Positions 1 to 12,268 of a stretch of 64,000 bases of DNA are shown here, piece by piece. The translations under genes and the position numbers were made by a program. Under the pieces are notes generated by a model, which saw nothing but the letters and a program-made list of their open reading frames with translations, had not been told where the DNA came from and did no database searches. Each line of letters opens with the position of its first letter. Position 1 is the stretch's first letter. Source of the DNA: Branchiostoma belcheri (lineage: Eukaryota; Chordata; Leptocardii; Amphioxiformes; Branchiostomatidae). Location of the stretch: contig NW_017803035.1 in assembly GCF_001625305.1 (NCBI RefSeq), positions 168,986 to 232,985 on the forward strand. Direction: 5' to 3'.

Positions 1-253
1 TATTTGTTGGTTAGCAGAACTAATATCTTTTATTCTGGACTAAATGCCATACTGGACAAAGCCCGTTGCAACACAGTATGGTTGTGATGTCTGTGTACAT
101 GTAGAGAGCCATTGAGCTCAGTTAGAATTTTTAAAAAAAGTTTGGGACCCCTTGCAGCTTTTTCCTAGAACTGCAGGTATATTGTTGTTCATGACTTTGA
201 AACAGAAAATTAGAAATTTACATTGAATGAACTTTCCTTTTCTTTTCTTGCAG

Positions 254-522
254 AAACCCTTCCAGAAGAGTTCTTCCAACTAAAGAAGTTGGAGACACTT
301 TCACTAGAAAACAACAGGATCCAGAGACTTCCCACGTCTGTGGACAAACTGACCAACCTGAAGTCGCTGTCGCTAGCGGGGAACAAGGTGGACAGCTTCC
401 CGCTCGCTCTGTGCAAGCTCAGACACCTGGACGCACTGGACCTCTCACGAAATGCCCTGACGGAGATTCCTGAAGGGGTCGGTGACCTACAGGTCATTGA
501 ACTCAATCTCAACCAGAACCAG
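254..522 (+). CDS. LRRC57: LRRC57 exon (LRR repeats)
   Basis: A pyrimidine tract and AG end at 253, and the donor gtaatg follows CAG at 522. The exon begins with two bases of a split codon and codes four LRR units ending LNQNQ. An ATG at 223 in the same frame lies in the intron and is not the start. Confidence 0.9.
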
Positions 523-3310
523 GTAATGTACTAGTACCTTTGTTTGTAAGGCCACACCAATGTAATTTGTTGTTTCTCAGATTTTTTCAGAAAAAAATAT
601 GAAGCGACAAGGCGAAATAAAAAAAAAACAGTCCAAGGCACCCTATGATAGCCGGAAATGTTACAATATGAGCCATGAAGTGAACATGTACCAGGCTGGT
701 TTACAATTAAAACAATACATTTTGAACTTTTAATGAAACAAAATTGCATTGTTACATTGAAAAACTTTAAGAACTAGGAAGAAAAGACTTTCTTCATCCC
801 TTGGGGCCAAAATATGTCTTTCATTGAGCATTTTGCAGTTAATTTAGATATAATTTTTTTTTTTTTGCAAATCTGAAGAAAATGGACAGGGCGATCTGAG
901 AAGCAACAAGTTGAATTGGTGTGGCCTAACAGGAATATCCTTTAGTATAATACTAAGTCAATCTTGCCCAAGCAACTGTCTCTATACACCAGTCATCCCT
1001 AAGTAATGACTTCTGCATGGTTGGAGTCTTGTTAGGAACGGTGAGTCAGTCTGAATACTAATGAAATTGTAAGAGAGAAAATTGTTTTGTTTGTTCATTT
1101 GTTTGTTAAACTTTGATTTAACTGGTAAATCACCAGTTTTGTACATTAAGCACTTAGCTGTTTTTGAACCAGTCACACCAAGAAGGACCCCTTCTCTATT
1201 TTAGTGGGTTCTTTAATGTAAAGTCCAGAAGGGAGTGCTATTTTTCAGTAGATTATGCTGCTATAAATACATAACTAGCTGACTTTTTACATAATTTCGC
1301 TTATGCGACATACATGTAAATGAGGGGCGATAAGGCCACTAAGAAGGCCAGTGGTTGGTAAGATATCAAAGAACACAAAACAGTTTGATTTTTTTCTTAC
1401 CGCCCCCAAGATGAGATCGGTTAAGACTCTTTCACTAGCTGCAGATCAATAGGACTTACAATGTTTGGTCATGAAAATGTTGGAATAAAAAAAATGTAGA
1501 GGGGGTGAAGACATTGTGTAATTATGTTGTATGCCTTAGTGGGGGGTGGTTTAGGTGCGGTAATAGGGGAAAGAAGAAATCTTTAGAGGTAGTAGTCCAT
1601 TGATGATTGTATTATTTCTGTGGTTAAGAATAAAAGGACAAACAGTAACATTACTAGTACTTGTCTAGTAGTAACAACACTCAAAGAAAACAGAAACCCA
1701 GCATTAGTTCTTTTTTCTCTTCTGTTATGTCTTCCTACATGTATATAGTGTTGTTCCTTTTTCTATACACATTGTAACACCATGATAGTACATTAATGTA
1801 CTAGTACCTTAATTTTGGCAAAAAACTTTCAAGTTTTTCCAAGGCCTAGGAAAAAAGATGTTGTGTTTCCTGTTTCGGTCCAGAAAAAATTATTGGTAGG
1901 GTCAGTTGCAATTGGTAGGGATTATCTTTTTTTTTTTCTTCTTTTTTTTTTTTAGATGTCAGTGATATCTACGTGTATACAGGGGTCCAACTCATACAAT
2001 ACAGTTTAACAAAGTAAACTCTCATGAGGACACTTTTATTTTTAATTATAGTCAATGTTAGAAATCCAATTGTACAATGTTTTATCACTCAGGTGAGAGA
2101 GCATTGAGCTAGAAAAGGTGGATCAGCTCGAAAAATTAATCATTATGTCCCTTGCAGGGATCCACCAAAAAAAAGTCTAGGGTCCGTAGGTTTTTTTTTA
2201 GGGTCGGTTGGGAAACAGGAAACACAACATTTATTTTCCTAGGCCTAAACAAAACCTGTTTCTTCCCTACTTATAGATCAATAACCTGACAGCTGCCCTG
2301 GCCACCTGTCCGCGGCTGAAGGTGCTGCGGGTGGAGGAGAACTGCCTGCAGCTGTCCACCATCTCTCCCAAGATCCTGGGGGAGTCCAAGGTGTCTGTCC
2401 TGGCGTTAGAGGGAAACCTGTTTGAGGTTAAGGACCTGAGGGAGTTGGAGGGTTATGAAAAGGTAGGGACAGACTAACACAACTTCATGGGGAGTACAGA
2501 CTCACTTGGGTCAGGGCCAGGAAAAAAATGTTGTGTTTCGGTTTAATGTGTCCAGTTTATCAAAATTGTTTCATCTGCAAACTCAAAAAACACTCTGCAA
2601 TAGCCTCCTCTCCCCTCCTAGATCTCCACATTCAAATATAGTGTTAGAAATACCCACCTGCAGTCTGCATTTTGCAAAAACATTTTCAATATTGCAGAAG
2701 AAAAATTAAGCAACCTGCAAGTTTGTAGACTGAAAAAAATCAGGCTACGGGTTCAATGATGTTTAAGAGCTTTTGTGTTTATTACTGACTCTATAATATG
2801 GTAATTTTGCAGGCATTTTTGAAATTGCATGTAAAATATTTGCCAACATGCAATTTTGTAAATGCAATGGGTATAGATCCAGGAGACTTTTGAGCGTGTA
2901 TTTGCAGAAAGTATTTCGGAACTGCAGAACAAAATTTCAGAACACTGAAAATATGAATATATTATAAATAGAAATGAATTTATATACCTGAGCTGGAATA
3001 ACATTTGATACGGATGTTCTGGCATGTGTGATAACTAGTCATATCACAGAGTTCTAACAATTATCACAAATGTTCCATAGAATCACCACTTTAAAAAATC
3101 AGTTACCATTTAGATTCAGTTGGAATTGATGTTTAGGGACACCAAATTTTGCAATTAAATGTGGCCCCAGTCAGACTATCATTCTGATTGTGGTCCGACT
3201 AGGACCTCTGGTGATATGGAAACACCATATCTTACTCTATATTTACAGTATTTTACTTTCCTTTACAGTACATGGACCGATTCACAGCTACACGGAAGAA
3301 GTTTGACTGA
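254..3310 (+). CDS. LRRC57: LRRC57, C-terminal part (three exons: 254-522, 2277-2462, 3269-3310)
   Basis: This is a small leucine-rich-repeat protein with no known enzymatic activity; its LRR solenoid is expected to act as a protein-binding scaffold. The three exons join in frame and give about 165 residues: successive LRRs (LKKLETLSLENNRIQRLP, LTNLKSLSLAGNKVDSFP, LRHLDALDLSRNALTEIP, LQVIELNLNQNQI), then EGNLFEVKDLRELEGYEK, and a terminal exon reading YMDRFTATRKKFD-stop. The ending and the LNLNQNQI, CPRLKVLRVEENCL and ELEGY blocks are diagnostic of LRRC57. The vertebrate protein is about 239 residues, so the N-terminal third lies left of the window. All junctions are AG/GT with phases 1, 0, 0. 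The gene is convergent with the ARRDC gene. Confidence 0.9.
550..926. mobile_element. GGCC-tipped MITE in LRRC57 intron
   Basis: The terminal inverted repeats start GGCCACACCAAT and end ATTGGTGTGGCC. They are flanked by TAA on both sides (547-549, 927-929), read as the target-site duplication. The element starts 28 nt inside the intron that follows exon 254-522. It belongs to the same family as the copies near 6.4, 11.7, 13.5, 27.7, 28.7, 42.2 and 58.4 kb. Confidence 0.75.
930..2276. other. LRRC57 intron, no gene seen
   Basis: AT-rich intronic DNA with poly-T runs at 1929-1955. A degenerate inverted pair (near 1826-1905 and 2163-2245, both with GGCCTAGG-type and CAGGAAACAC motifs) suggests an old, decayed DNA element. 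No coding exon was recognised. Confidence 0.5.
2277..2462 (+). CDS. LRRC57: LRRC57 exon (last LRRs)
   Basis: There are 62 codons, phase 0 on both sides, with acceptor TTATAG and donor gtaggg. It codes INNLTAALATCPRLKVLRVE through ELEGYEK, the conserved last repeat of the family. Confidence 0.9.
3269..3310 (+). CDS. LRRC57: LRRC57 terminal coding exon
   Basis: This 14-codon exon, including TGA, follows the acceptor CTTTACAG. It codes YMDRFTATRKKFD, the conserved LRRC57 C-terminus. It is too short to find without knowing the family. Confidence 0.88.
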   Translation, partial: YMDRFTATRKKFD

Positions 3311-3762
3311 GGGACAGAATCATCCCAGGAAACACTTGTGGAATATACATTTATCTACTCATCAATCAAGAACAAACACACAGACTGAAAATAGTTAATC
3401 TTATTGTTCTTGAAAAGATAGGGATCGGTGTAGGTTACTTGTTACAAAAAAAGTATGTTGTGTGCAGATAAAATGTTGTATCACTGGAATTGAATGTATG
3501 TTTTGTTTATAGTACCAGTATAGGTACACTACTTGCCAGTGGCCTTATTGCATGCAAGTTGAAATTTCCCTGCCACCACACACTGAAATTTCTGTTCAAA
3601 AGCAAAGACAAAAAAAAGAGAAAGAATAGGGTAATGACATCACTTCTACCATTCTTATATTCAAATATTAGTCAAATATTCCTGACCTGTGATATTTGCA
3701 TCTTGCACTGATTATGTTGTGTTTTGTTGACAAGTTTTCATGGACAACACCTGTAATAGCAG

Positions 3763-3857
3763 TGTAACAGGCCAGAAGGTACCCCTGGTCAGAATGTACC
3801 CCTGGTCAGAATGTCTCCCGGTATATTCTGGCCAGGGGTACTTTCTGGCCTGTTGCA
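3763..3857. repeat. Imperfect inverted repeat (hairpin)
   Basis: The arms 3763-3788 and 3832-3857 are reverse complements with two mismatches (GGCCAGAAGGTACCCCTGG against its complement). The loop holds a second direct copy of GTACCCCTGGTCAGAATGT. It lies in the LRRC57 3' flank. Confidence 0.75.
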
Positions 3858-4084
3858 CTGGCAGACCACGATGGAGGATTCCTACAGAAAATGATAGAAT
3901 TGTTCCCAAAGTGCTTTGTCTTCTTACTAGGTGTGCAGCCAATTTTCAGGTTTCAAAGATGCCAAACGCAAACGTCATGATTATGGATATAAAGTCCGCC
4001 AACTGTAACAAGTATGATAATGTGGACAAAAAAAGTGGCGAACATACATGTGTACCAGGTAGAATGTTGAAAGGTCTGTATGTA

Positions 4085-4345
4085 ACATTTATGATATTTT
4101 TTTAGGTTTGCCAAAGAAAAACATTGTTTTTGCCGTTCCTTGTTCATCTCCTCCAAACAGTAACCCCTGACATGGCCAATGACCTGATTCGTTGACATCT
4201 GTCACCATGGTAACTGGTCCTGGGTTACATAATGTTGCAATTTCATAGTAGGAGGGATTTAGACTCCTTTCACAATATACGTGAATGTGTTTGGGTAAGA
4301 ATTAACAGAGCAGACCATATGCGAAGGTAAACATTATGCATTTGC
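4085..4345. repeat. Interspersed repeat, also at 53.36-53.62 kb
   Basis: The blocks GTTGACATCTGTCACCATGG, ACATAATGTTGCAATTTCAT and AGAATTAACAGAGCAG recur in the same order at 53355-53625. A partial reverse copy lies just before 18585. It is probably a short DNA element; its ends are not defined. Confidence 0.6.
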
Positions 4346-4840
4346 TTTGCAAATGTTACTTTTCTGCATATACATATTATATACATTTTTTTTGCAACAG
4401 CATTCAATAACTGATAAAATTTAATACGTGGTTCTAGTATCATTCAGTCTTATAAAAATTGGACAATAGTTGGATAATCTACAAGTTTCAGCCTGAAAAC
4501 AAATGGCCATTCCAATGTATTTGTACTTTTTCAATGATGCACTGCAACCAGATTAATAAATTATATCTGACAAATCAAAAAATCTTTATTTCTTTATTCT
4601 TTATTTCAGGCGCAAATTGGCCCATAGTAGACAAACAATTACCTCAAGAGTTCTTTTTATTTATAAAACAATATTATGCCTGCAACCAAAGAGGTTATAA
4701 CCTCCTGGCTGCAACTCGATACCATATAACTGTATAATAACCTTTAGGTCATGTTATAGGAAAGTCAAAACAGGTGTATATTTCCGAAATGTTTATTCCC
4801 TTCATTTCATGTGTTTCCAGTCCAATTATTGATGGTGACA

Positions 4841-4865
4841 AATAAAGTGTTCAACAACCAATAAA
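4841..4865 (+). terminator. Two AATAAA polyadenylation signals
   Basis: AATAAA occurs at 4841-4846 and 4860-4865, about 1.5 kb after the LRRC57 stop and just before the ARRDC 3' region. Assignment to LRRC57 is by position only. Confidence 0.4.
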
Positions 4866-5296
4866 GCATTATCACATTACATATGAATCTCCAAGCATAT
4901 CATCATTTGGTGGCTTCAATACAGGCAACTGAAGAGCATCAAATTGGCCAGGTAGTATCCAATATACCACCCACTGGCGTAAAAAAAAATACATCTGCTT
5001 GCATTTTAGAGTACCCGGTAATACAGACCCTATGACCGTCTCAACATAAGAGAATACACACACAACACGTAATGTAAAAACTTGACAATAAAATTCTAAA
5101 ACGCTGTGTGAAGTCCATGGAAATGCAGATGAAGAACACCAGCATGGCGGTCTGTACCTGCCTGCTTCATTGATATGGGATGTAGTGAGTGAAAATGCCG
5201 TACATGTATACATACTTGTATCAGTCAAAAGTTTTGCATGTCTGAGTTTTACAGGATTCAGACTTGGGTATGGGATGTGAGCAGTGACGTTCTATC

Positions 5297-5439
5297 CTAC
5301 TGTTGAGGGTGTTGGCTCCAGTCGTAGTACATGTACTTTGGAGCGTAGTAGAGTTGTGACGGGGTGTACTTGTCTCTGTTCACTATGTTGTCCACAATGT
5401 CGACGCCAGCCTCTGCCTCTACGTATGTGGGTGGAGGAA
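5297..5439 (-). CDS. ARRDC exon 7 (PPxY tail and stop)
   Basis: Starts LPPPTYVEAEAG, which contains a PPTY motif of the kind that binds NEDD4 WW domains, and ends KYMYYDWSQHPQQ-TAG. Phase 1 in. Only one clear PPxY is seen; NPAY in exon 6 is a weak second candidate. Confidence 0.88.
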
Positions 5440-8400
5440 CTGTGATGGGAAATATGAATCCTCTTAAAAATGAACTCTCAGTCGCACTGAACCAGTTGGG
5501 ACTGGTCCGAACTAGTTAGTACTTAAGTCCAAAGGGACTTTAGCAGGTCCCTTGGAGTTCAGAACTGATCTGAAGTAGTTGGGACTAGTCCAAAGGGGTT
5601 TTAGCAGGTCCCATGAGTTAGTTCAAAACTAGTTCGAATTAGTTGGGACTAGTCCAAAGGGATTTTAGCACTGTTCCCTTGGAGTTCAGAACTGGTCTGA
5701 AGTAGTCGGGACTAGTCCAAAGGGGTTTTAGCAGGTCCCATGAGTTAGTTCAAAACTAGTTCGAACTAGTTGGGACTAGTCCAAAGGGATTTTAGCACTG
5801 TTCCCATGGAGTTCAGAACTATAGTTCGAAGTAGTTGGGTCTAGTCCAAAGGGACTCTGTTTAGCAGCTATAGGTCCCATGCAGTTCAGAACTGGTGTGA
5901 ACTAGTTGGGACTAGTCCAAAGGGGTTTTAGCTGGTCCCATTGAGTTCAGAACTGGTCATGACTGGTTGGGACTAGTCCAAAGTTTCAGAACTAGTTTGA
6001 AGTAGTTGGGACTAGTCCAAATGTTCGCTTTGAAGAATGTAGCAACCACACAACATGTAAAGCACATCATGAAATGCTAAAAATATGCCGGGAAAAAACA
6101 AAGACATGTCTCTGTATTTGCCAAAAAAATGAATTTCTAGCTTTTATACTTTGGGACAATTATTCTATATTGTTTCAATCATTTTCATTTTCAATCGTTT
6201 TGATTCAGTAGGAACACCACATATAAAAGGAATAAAATACATCTCTGCATCATCAAAGTCAAAACAATAAATCAGAGCCTTTTCTTGTCTCCTCTCTTCA
6301 TGCTATCTGCCATCCATGTTCCGGCATGGTAACAGCTAGACATCTTTGCATGGGCAACAAAATTTCTTTTTTTTTTCCAAAATCAGGCGAAAATTAATGC
6401 GCGCGCTGATGTCAATCAAAATAATTACTTGCCGTAGCCTTAGGCCATGTAGATTTGATTCTATGAATGACATCCACGCGTGCATGAATTTTCGGACGTT
6501 TCCAAAAAAAGGTTTTTAACCATACTGTAAATCGTACAAAACAAAACAGTTGCAAAATGAGCAAATATATGCCATAAGTTGCACAAAGAATATTTAAAAT
6601 CGATACTAATGTCGTAGAATGCCAAAATCAAACGAAAAAAGACAAAAATGTAAAGAAATGAATTTGAAGAGTAGATTATTCGCCAGTATTATTCTGTGTC
6701 ATTTGTTCAACCTTCAAACTTTTTTTGTCTATTCGCACGCGCGCATCAGTTTTGGAGTTCCCAGAGGATGTCATCCATATAATCAAATCAACATGGCCGT
6801 ACTTACGTAGAGGTGGCGCGGTTGCTGGTGCATACGCTGGGTTTGGATGACCACTATATAGTGTCTTCAGTGGCACAGAGCCAATTATAATGGGGAGTTC
6901 AACTTCAAGGTTCCGGTGAGGTCCTTGAAAGTGTGCAGTAACCTGGGGAAAATAAGAACAAACATCAGCTAGTACCTAGGACATTATTACTTGCTAGTAC
7001 ACGTTGTAAGTTGTATGTTTTCTTATTGACATGCTACAAAGCAGGTAAGAGAGAGCTATAATTATTAGCCTTGTTGTTTAGGTTCTATACTGTTCTTAGT
7101 AAAATAAATTATATAGTATATATTACTTATGTTAAAAATTTTTAAAGAAATTGGTTCCAATCTGAAATCAATAACTGGGAAAATGTGGAGAAACGGGTAG
7201 GGTTCCATCCTGGTGTGAGTGGTTAAAACTTACAGTCTGATCTTACACAGATAGATGTACTTGAACTCAAAGATGCACAAAACAAAGAAATAAAAAAAAC
7301 ATGACCAATGCCGGAAGAATGGCTGAAATTTCACATAATTCATTGTGCTGTGTTTTCAATATGATAAAGCTCAAGACATAACTCAAGACTACTGTCCAAG
7401 CAGGGGTTTAAGCTTTGGCGTATTTTTGGCATGTTTTTTGGGGCATTTTTGATGTCCTTTCTTTCCAGGCTTTTTCTCTGAATTTTTGCCCGGTTTCAGT
7501 AGTGTGCGTTCCGTGTTTTGGTTAACGTTACATTAAACCATTGCAGAACCCCTTAATTATACGCCATGCATGACGATGATACCAGACCATTGCATGGTCA
7601 GTCTACGCAATGCAAGGCTAGGCCCGGCTAGGCCAGAAAGCAATACCATCGCGCAAATATACAAAAGTAGCGCCCTCCGCGCAATGGTGTTCCAGTGCTG
7701 AATCAGCTGTCGAAATTGCGTCAGCACTGGAATTCCAGTGCTGCACTAGTTCCGTTCATTTTCGTAGTAAAAGTACGATTTTGTGCTTCTTAAGTGTACT
7801 CGGAATTCCAGTGCTGACGACCACTGCCAGCAAATCATCACATCAAAATTCTATATCAGTTCTTAGCAAAGGAAAGAAAAATGTCATTTTCTTGCATAAA
7901 TTATGTAGATCAGGTAACGCAGGTTACGTGCCGGACCAGTTTACGGTCAGTTAGCGACACCGCGATGCCATCATCTAGTTCTTTACTTCTGTTTTTTTTA
8001 GGCCGGGCCTGATTTTTTAAAAAGCTTTTCTTGTTTATTCTAGCCCAACTTTGGCTGGCATTAAAAAAAATACTAGTACAAAAAAATAAGACCTAATAAA
8101 AACACCTAAAACATGTGAAAAATAAGCCGCAGCCGAAACCTCTGCTTAGAGAGTGGAACATTACCAGAACCACATATTTGATGTCAATGACGTTACAATA
8201 TCTCAGCCCAGAGGGGGGAAGGGCGGGTATTGGAAGAACCAGTTCGATGTTCTCGGACAGACGAGCGCTACAGCCCGGCCCTTCTACGGTAGAACTCAGG
8301 GTGTCGGAGGGTACGGACCCATCAGTAGGAGGGAAGCCGGTCGACGTCACCATCTGGGGGAAAAGACAGGTTTTGTTGAACTGCATGTGGAAGAAAACTG

Positions 8401-10035
8401 AGTTTTGTCTACAAGTACATACACTGTACACCTCATGTTTCTTCTTCTCCTCCTCATTCTCCTGCCATTTCTTTAAATTGATTCAACTCCTTCATTTTTT
8501 GGCCAAATAACATGAAAGTTGGCATGAAGGTAGAGTGGGCAAATACCCCCAGGCGTTTTTTTCACACCATTTTTGTGATACAGGCTTTTTGGCTGTGTTA
8601 TAGAAAATGTGCTATAGCAGTGTGTTACCATATTTGGGCATGAGTCATCAGAATGGCATGCAGAGCAAGCAACCAATAGGCACGTAGCTTTCCTCTATTC
8701 TTCTTGCTGATTGGCTGTTGGTATTTGATTGGGTTAACAACACATGTACAAAGCCATGCCCTGTTGACAGTATAAACTGCATTGAAGTGTTTTGGTAGGT
8801 ATGTCAGTAAGGCAAAATTATTAGTCAAGTCAATCTTTAAAAGTAAAAGAAAAATGTTCCTACTTTTAGGCAAATACTTGACTCTCATATATCTCTTGTG
8901 ACACCGTGACATACCTGTACAATCTTTGCCGTTGTCTTGGTGATCCTGGTGTTGCTGTTGTTTTCCACTGACCCCTTTACAACAATCCTCTCCCCGGGAC
9001 AGTACCCACCCCTGTCTGTCTGTGCCTGCAGTTCGATCGGTCCCGATGTACAGCACAGGCAGCACAGAGTCTTGGAGTTCTGACTTCCTGACGGCATCTG
9101 TTTTAAGACATTGAAAGGAAAGTAATAAGATAATAAAGTTGTTTATTGCAAATTCATGCCCGAGGGCTAATTGCAAACTGACATTGACAAGAAAAGTGGT
9201 GATATAAGACTATCCGCTAACATGAAGTTCTACGTGTACGATATACTTATCAAACTTACTATCTCTACTTTAATCTAATAACGTTGGTATACATACAGGA
9301 TAAACAGTATATTGCAATATATGAACAGGTAAGAGGAACAAGGTAACTGCTATTCTAATCTATTCTATTCTATTCTGTTAAACTATTCTTGCCATGGTAA
9401 TATTCATCAAACCTCCCAGAAAAGTACAGAGAACCAACATGTTAAATGTTTAGACCAGGCATCATTTTTCTTTCCTTTTTATTACCTTCGCCAAGAAGGT
9501 TATTATGGCTTCACTACAAAGTGGTGAAGACATATTGTGTTCCCTCATGTTTCTTCTTCTCCTTCTTCTCCTTCTCCTGCCATTTCTTTAAATGGATTCA
9601 TCTCTGCCATTTTCCGGCAAAATAACACGAAATTTGGCATGAAGGTAGAGTGGGCAAATACCCCGACGCGTTTTTTTCATTTTTTTGAAAAATTGTTTTA
9701 TTTGGGTTTTTTGGCCATTTTCAGGCAAAAAATATACATTTTGAGATCTGGTTCCCAGGTACTAAAACGAATGACCTGAAATTTGGCATGGGAATACCTT
9801 GGGCACATGTCCATGGAATGTCATTCACGATTTTGACATACACCACTTTAAAGTTATGTAAAATAGGGCTTTTTGGCTATTTCCGGCATTGGAAGGTTCC
9901 ATTTCTGCATGGGGGTGTAGACTATTGGCAGCCATCGTAGGATAGATCCATTTACGGTATGGGGGATAGGGTGAAGCCATCTGCTGCATTTGCTCTCAAG
10001 CAAATGTCGGCCTTTCTAGTGTTTTCAGTAGCGTT

Positions 10036-10094
<59 letters not shown>

Positions 10095-12198
10095 TTTAGC
10101 AAGATAACTCGAGAAGCAGTGGATGGATTGGAATGAAACTTGGTAGGTGGGTAGGTCTTCATTAGACCTACAAATGATGATTTTGGCCCCCCTGGCGGCT
10201 TTCCTAGGTACTGCAGCAGAACTTCCGGTTTTGATATCTCGTGATCTGGACATGCTAGGATCACGAATTTTGGGTGACAGATAGCTCTTGGGATAGGAAA
10301 GAATTGACATGAGTTTGGGTTCCCTAGCGGCTCGTTCTGGAACTGCAGGAGCATTTGTTGAAAATTTTTTAGAAGGAGGATAACTCAAGAACCGGTTGAC
10401 GGATTGTCGTGATTTTTGGTATGTAGGTAGTTGAAGCAATGCTTGACATAATCAGATGACAATTATGCAAATCAGGAGCTAATTTGCATAATTAATGAGG
10501 AAATTTTATAAATCTGCTTTGTTCGATAATAGAACTATGAAACACTTGTGACATCTACTTGAGAACGAGAAAAAAACATGAGGATATAGATTATGTAAAT
10601 GAGGACCTAATTTCCATAATTAATGGCAAATTTTTATAACTTCATAGTTTTAAATGCTGGGAATTTCATACTTGCCACATTTGGAAGTTAAGTGAAGGTG
10701 AACATCAATAAACATAATTTATTCAAATCATGACCTAATTTGCATAATTTATGAGGAAGTGCTATAAAGCCTTTTTGTTAAGATATGGTCCTCATTGGGT
10801 GGAGAAGATGATCCACTGATCATATAATCCATGCAAATGAGGCTCTTATTTACAAAATCAATGATTAAAATTGTTTAATTCGTCAACCGCAAGGGTTAAC
10901 ATCATTTGGCGAAGGTATGAGATCGTGGAACTCTTGTTGTATCTGTGTGTACCCATGTAGTAAGAAAGGCTCATGCAAAATCAGCTTTCTTGCAATTAGG
11001 AATCTGTGACCTTACAGGCGTTAACTCACTCCATTGTCTGACCTTTGACCTCCTGTCATGTGGTCTGTGTAGTGTAGTGTAGTGTAGTGTAGTGTAGTGT
11101 AGTCTTTACGGTCAGGTAGGACTGCATCTGTCATTCTCCCCCACCCACATACTGTCAACCTACCAAGCTACTCTTTCCGGACTCCAAAGTAAACATACAA
11201 ACCTATAGCTACAACTCAGCCACCCAAAACAGTACTTCCGGATAAGAAGTGTTCCAACCTTATCTATATCCCTATCGAAAATACCTAATTTTCGAACCAA
11301 AGTGATATATATATATGTAGGTTCCGATATGATTGCAATTATTATTTCCCTACTATTAATAACTTATATTGTAAACAACTTGATCAGAATTCAGCCCTGT
11401 ATGTCAAGGCTGCGAGATATGTTGTAAATATGTTGATACAAACCAATAAACCAATCATATAACCTACCGTAGCCCGTGGCTCTTGATTTAGATCTAACAT
11501 GTCCAGAACGGTGATGATGTAGTACGTGGTGAGGTCAAGCTTCCAGGGTCTGTCGATGATCCCCTTGACGGAGTAGCGTACGTAGCCGACACGACTGCCC
11601 TCGAATGACGAGGGCAGTCCCGTGCCTAACTGGTGGCGGAATGGGAACTCGTAGTATCCCGCAGGAAGGGTTGGGTTTTCTCCGTCCCTGTCCCCCAACT
11701 CTGCTCATCACGGGAGATTTAAAAGCATTTTATACTAAAGCCGTTTACAGCAAGTAAATTTTATGGAGGACATCCTCCGCAGACTCCTCAGACAAGCAGG
11801 CAAAAAAAGCCGCTATGACATATAAAAGGAATGACGTACATTGTATATTGCAGAAGTAGTAATAAAAGACAATACAATAAATCATAGCCTTGTCTCCTTT
11901 CTTCATATTTATCTGCCATCCACGTTTCGGCATGGCAGCAGACATCAGACTATCCTATAGTACAAGCAATATGAAGATATGAAGACACACATGCTCAAAA
12001 CTACACTGCGTGCTGTGCGTGTGCTGTGCGTGTGCTATGCGTGTGCTGTGCGTAAAATGGCGTTCATAAAACATACAGAAAACAACCGGGATGCATATGA
12101 CGTGCGTATGAAAGAATGCTCCGTACGCAACTCATACGCAAAGAGGATCGCATAAGTACAACAGGGCCCCATGAATGTGTGCGGGGATGTATAGGTGA

Positions 12199-12268
<70 letters not shown>

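Larger units (their letters stand above)
3311..4866 (+). other. LRRC57 3' UTR and intergenic DNA
   Basis: No further coding exon is seen after the TGA at 3308-3310. The stretch contains the hairpin at 3763-3857, an interspersed repeat near 4085-4345 and AATAAA signals near 4841 and 4860. How much of it is transcribed cannot be told from sequence. Confidence 0.45.

Noticed and set aside
8115..8510. + strand frame of 131 codons over ARRDC exon 5
   Set aside because: Antisense shadow of the coding exon; the arrestin motifs are on the minus strand.
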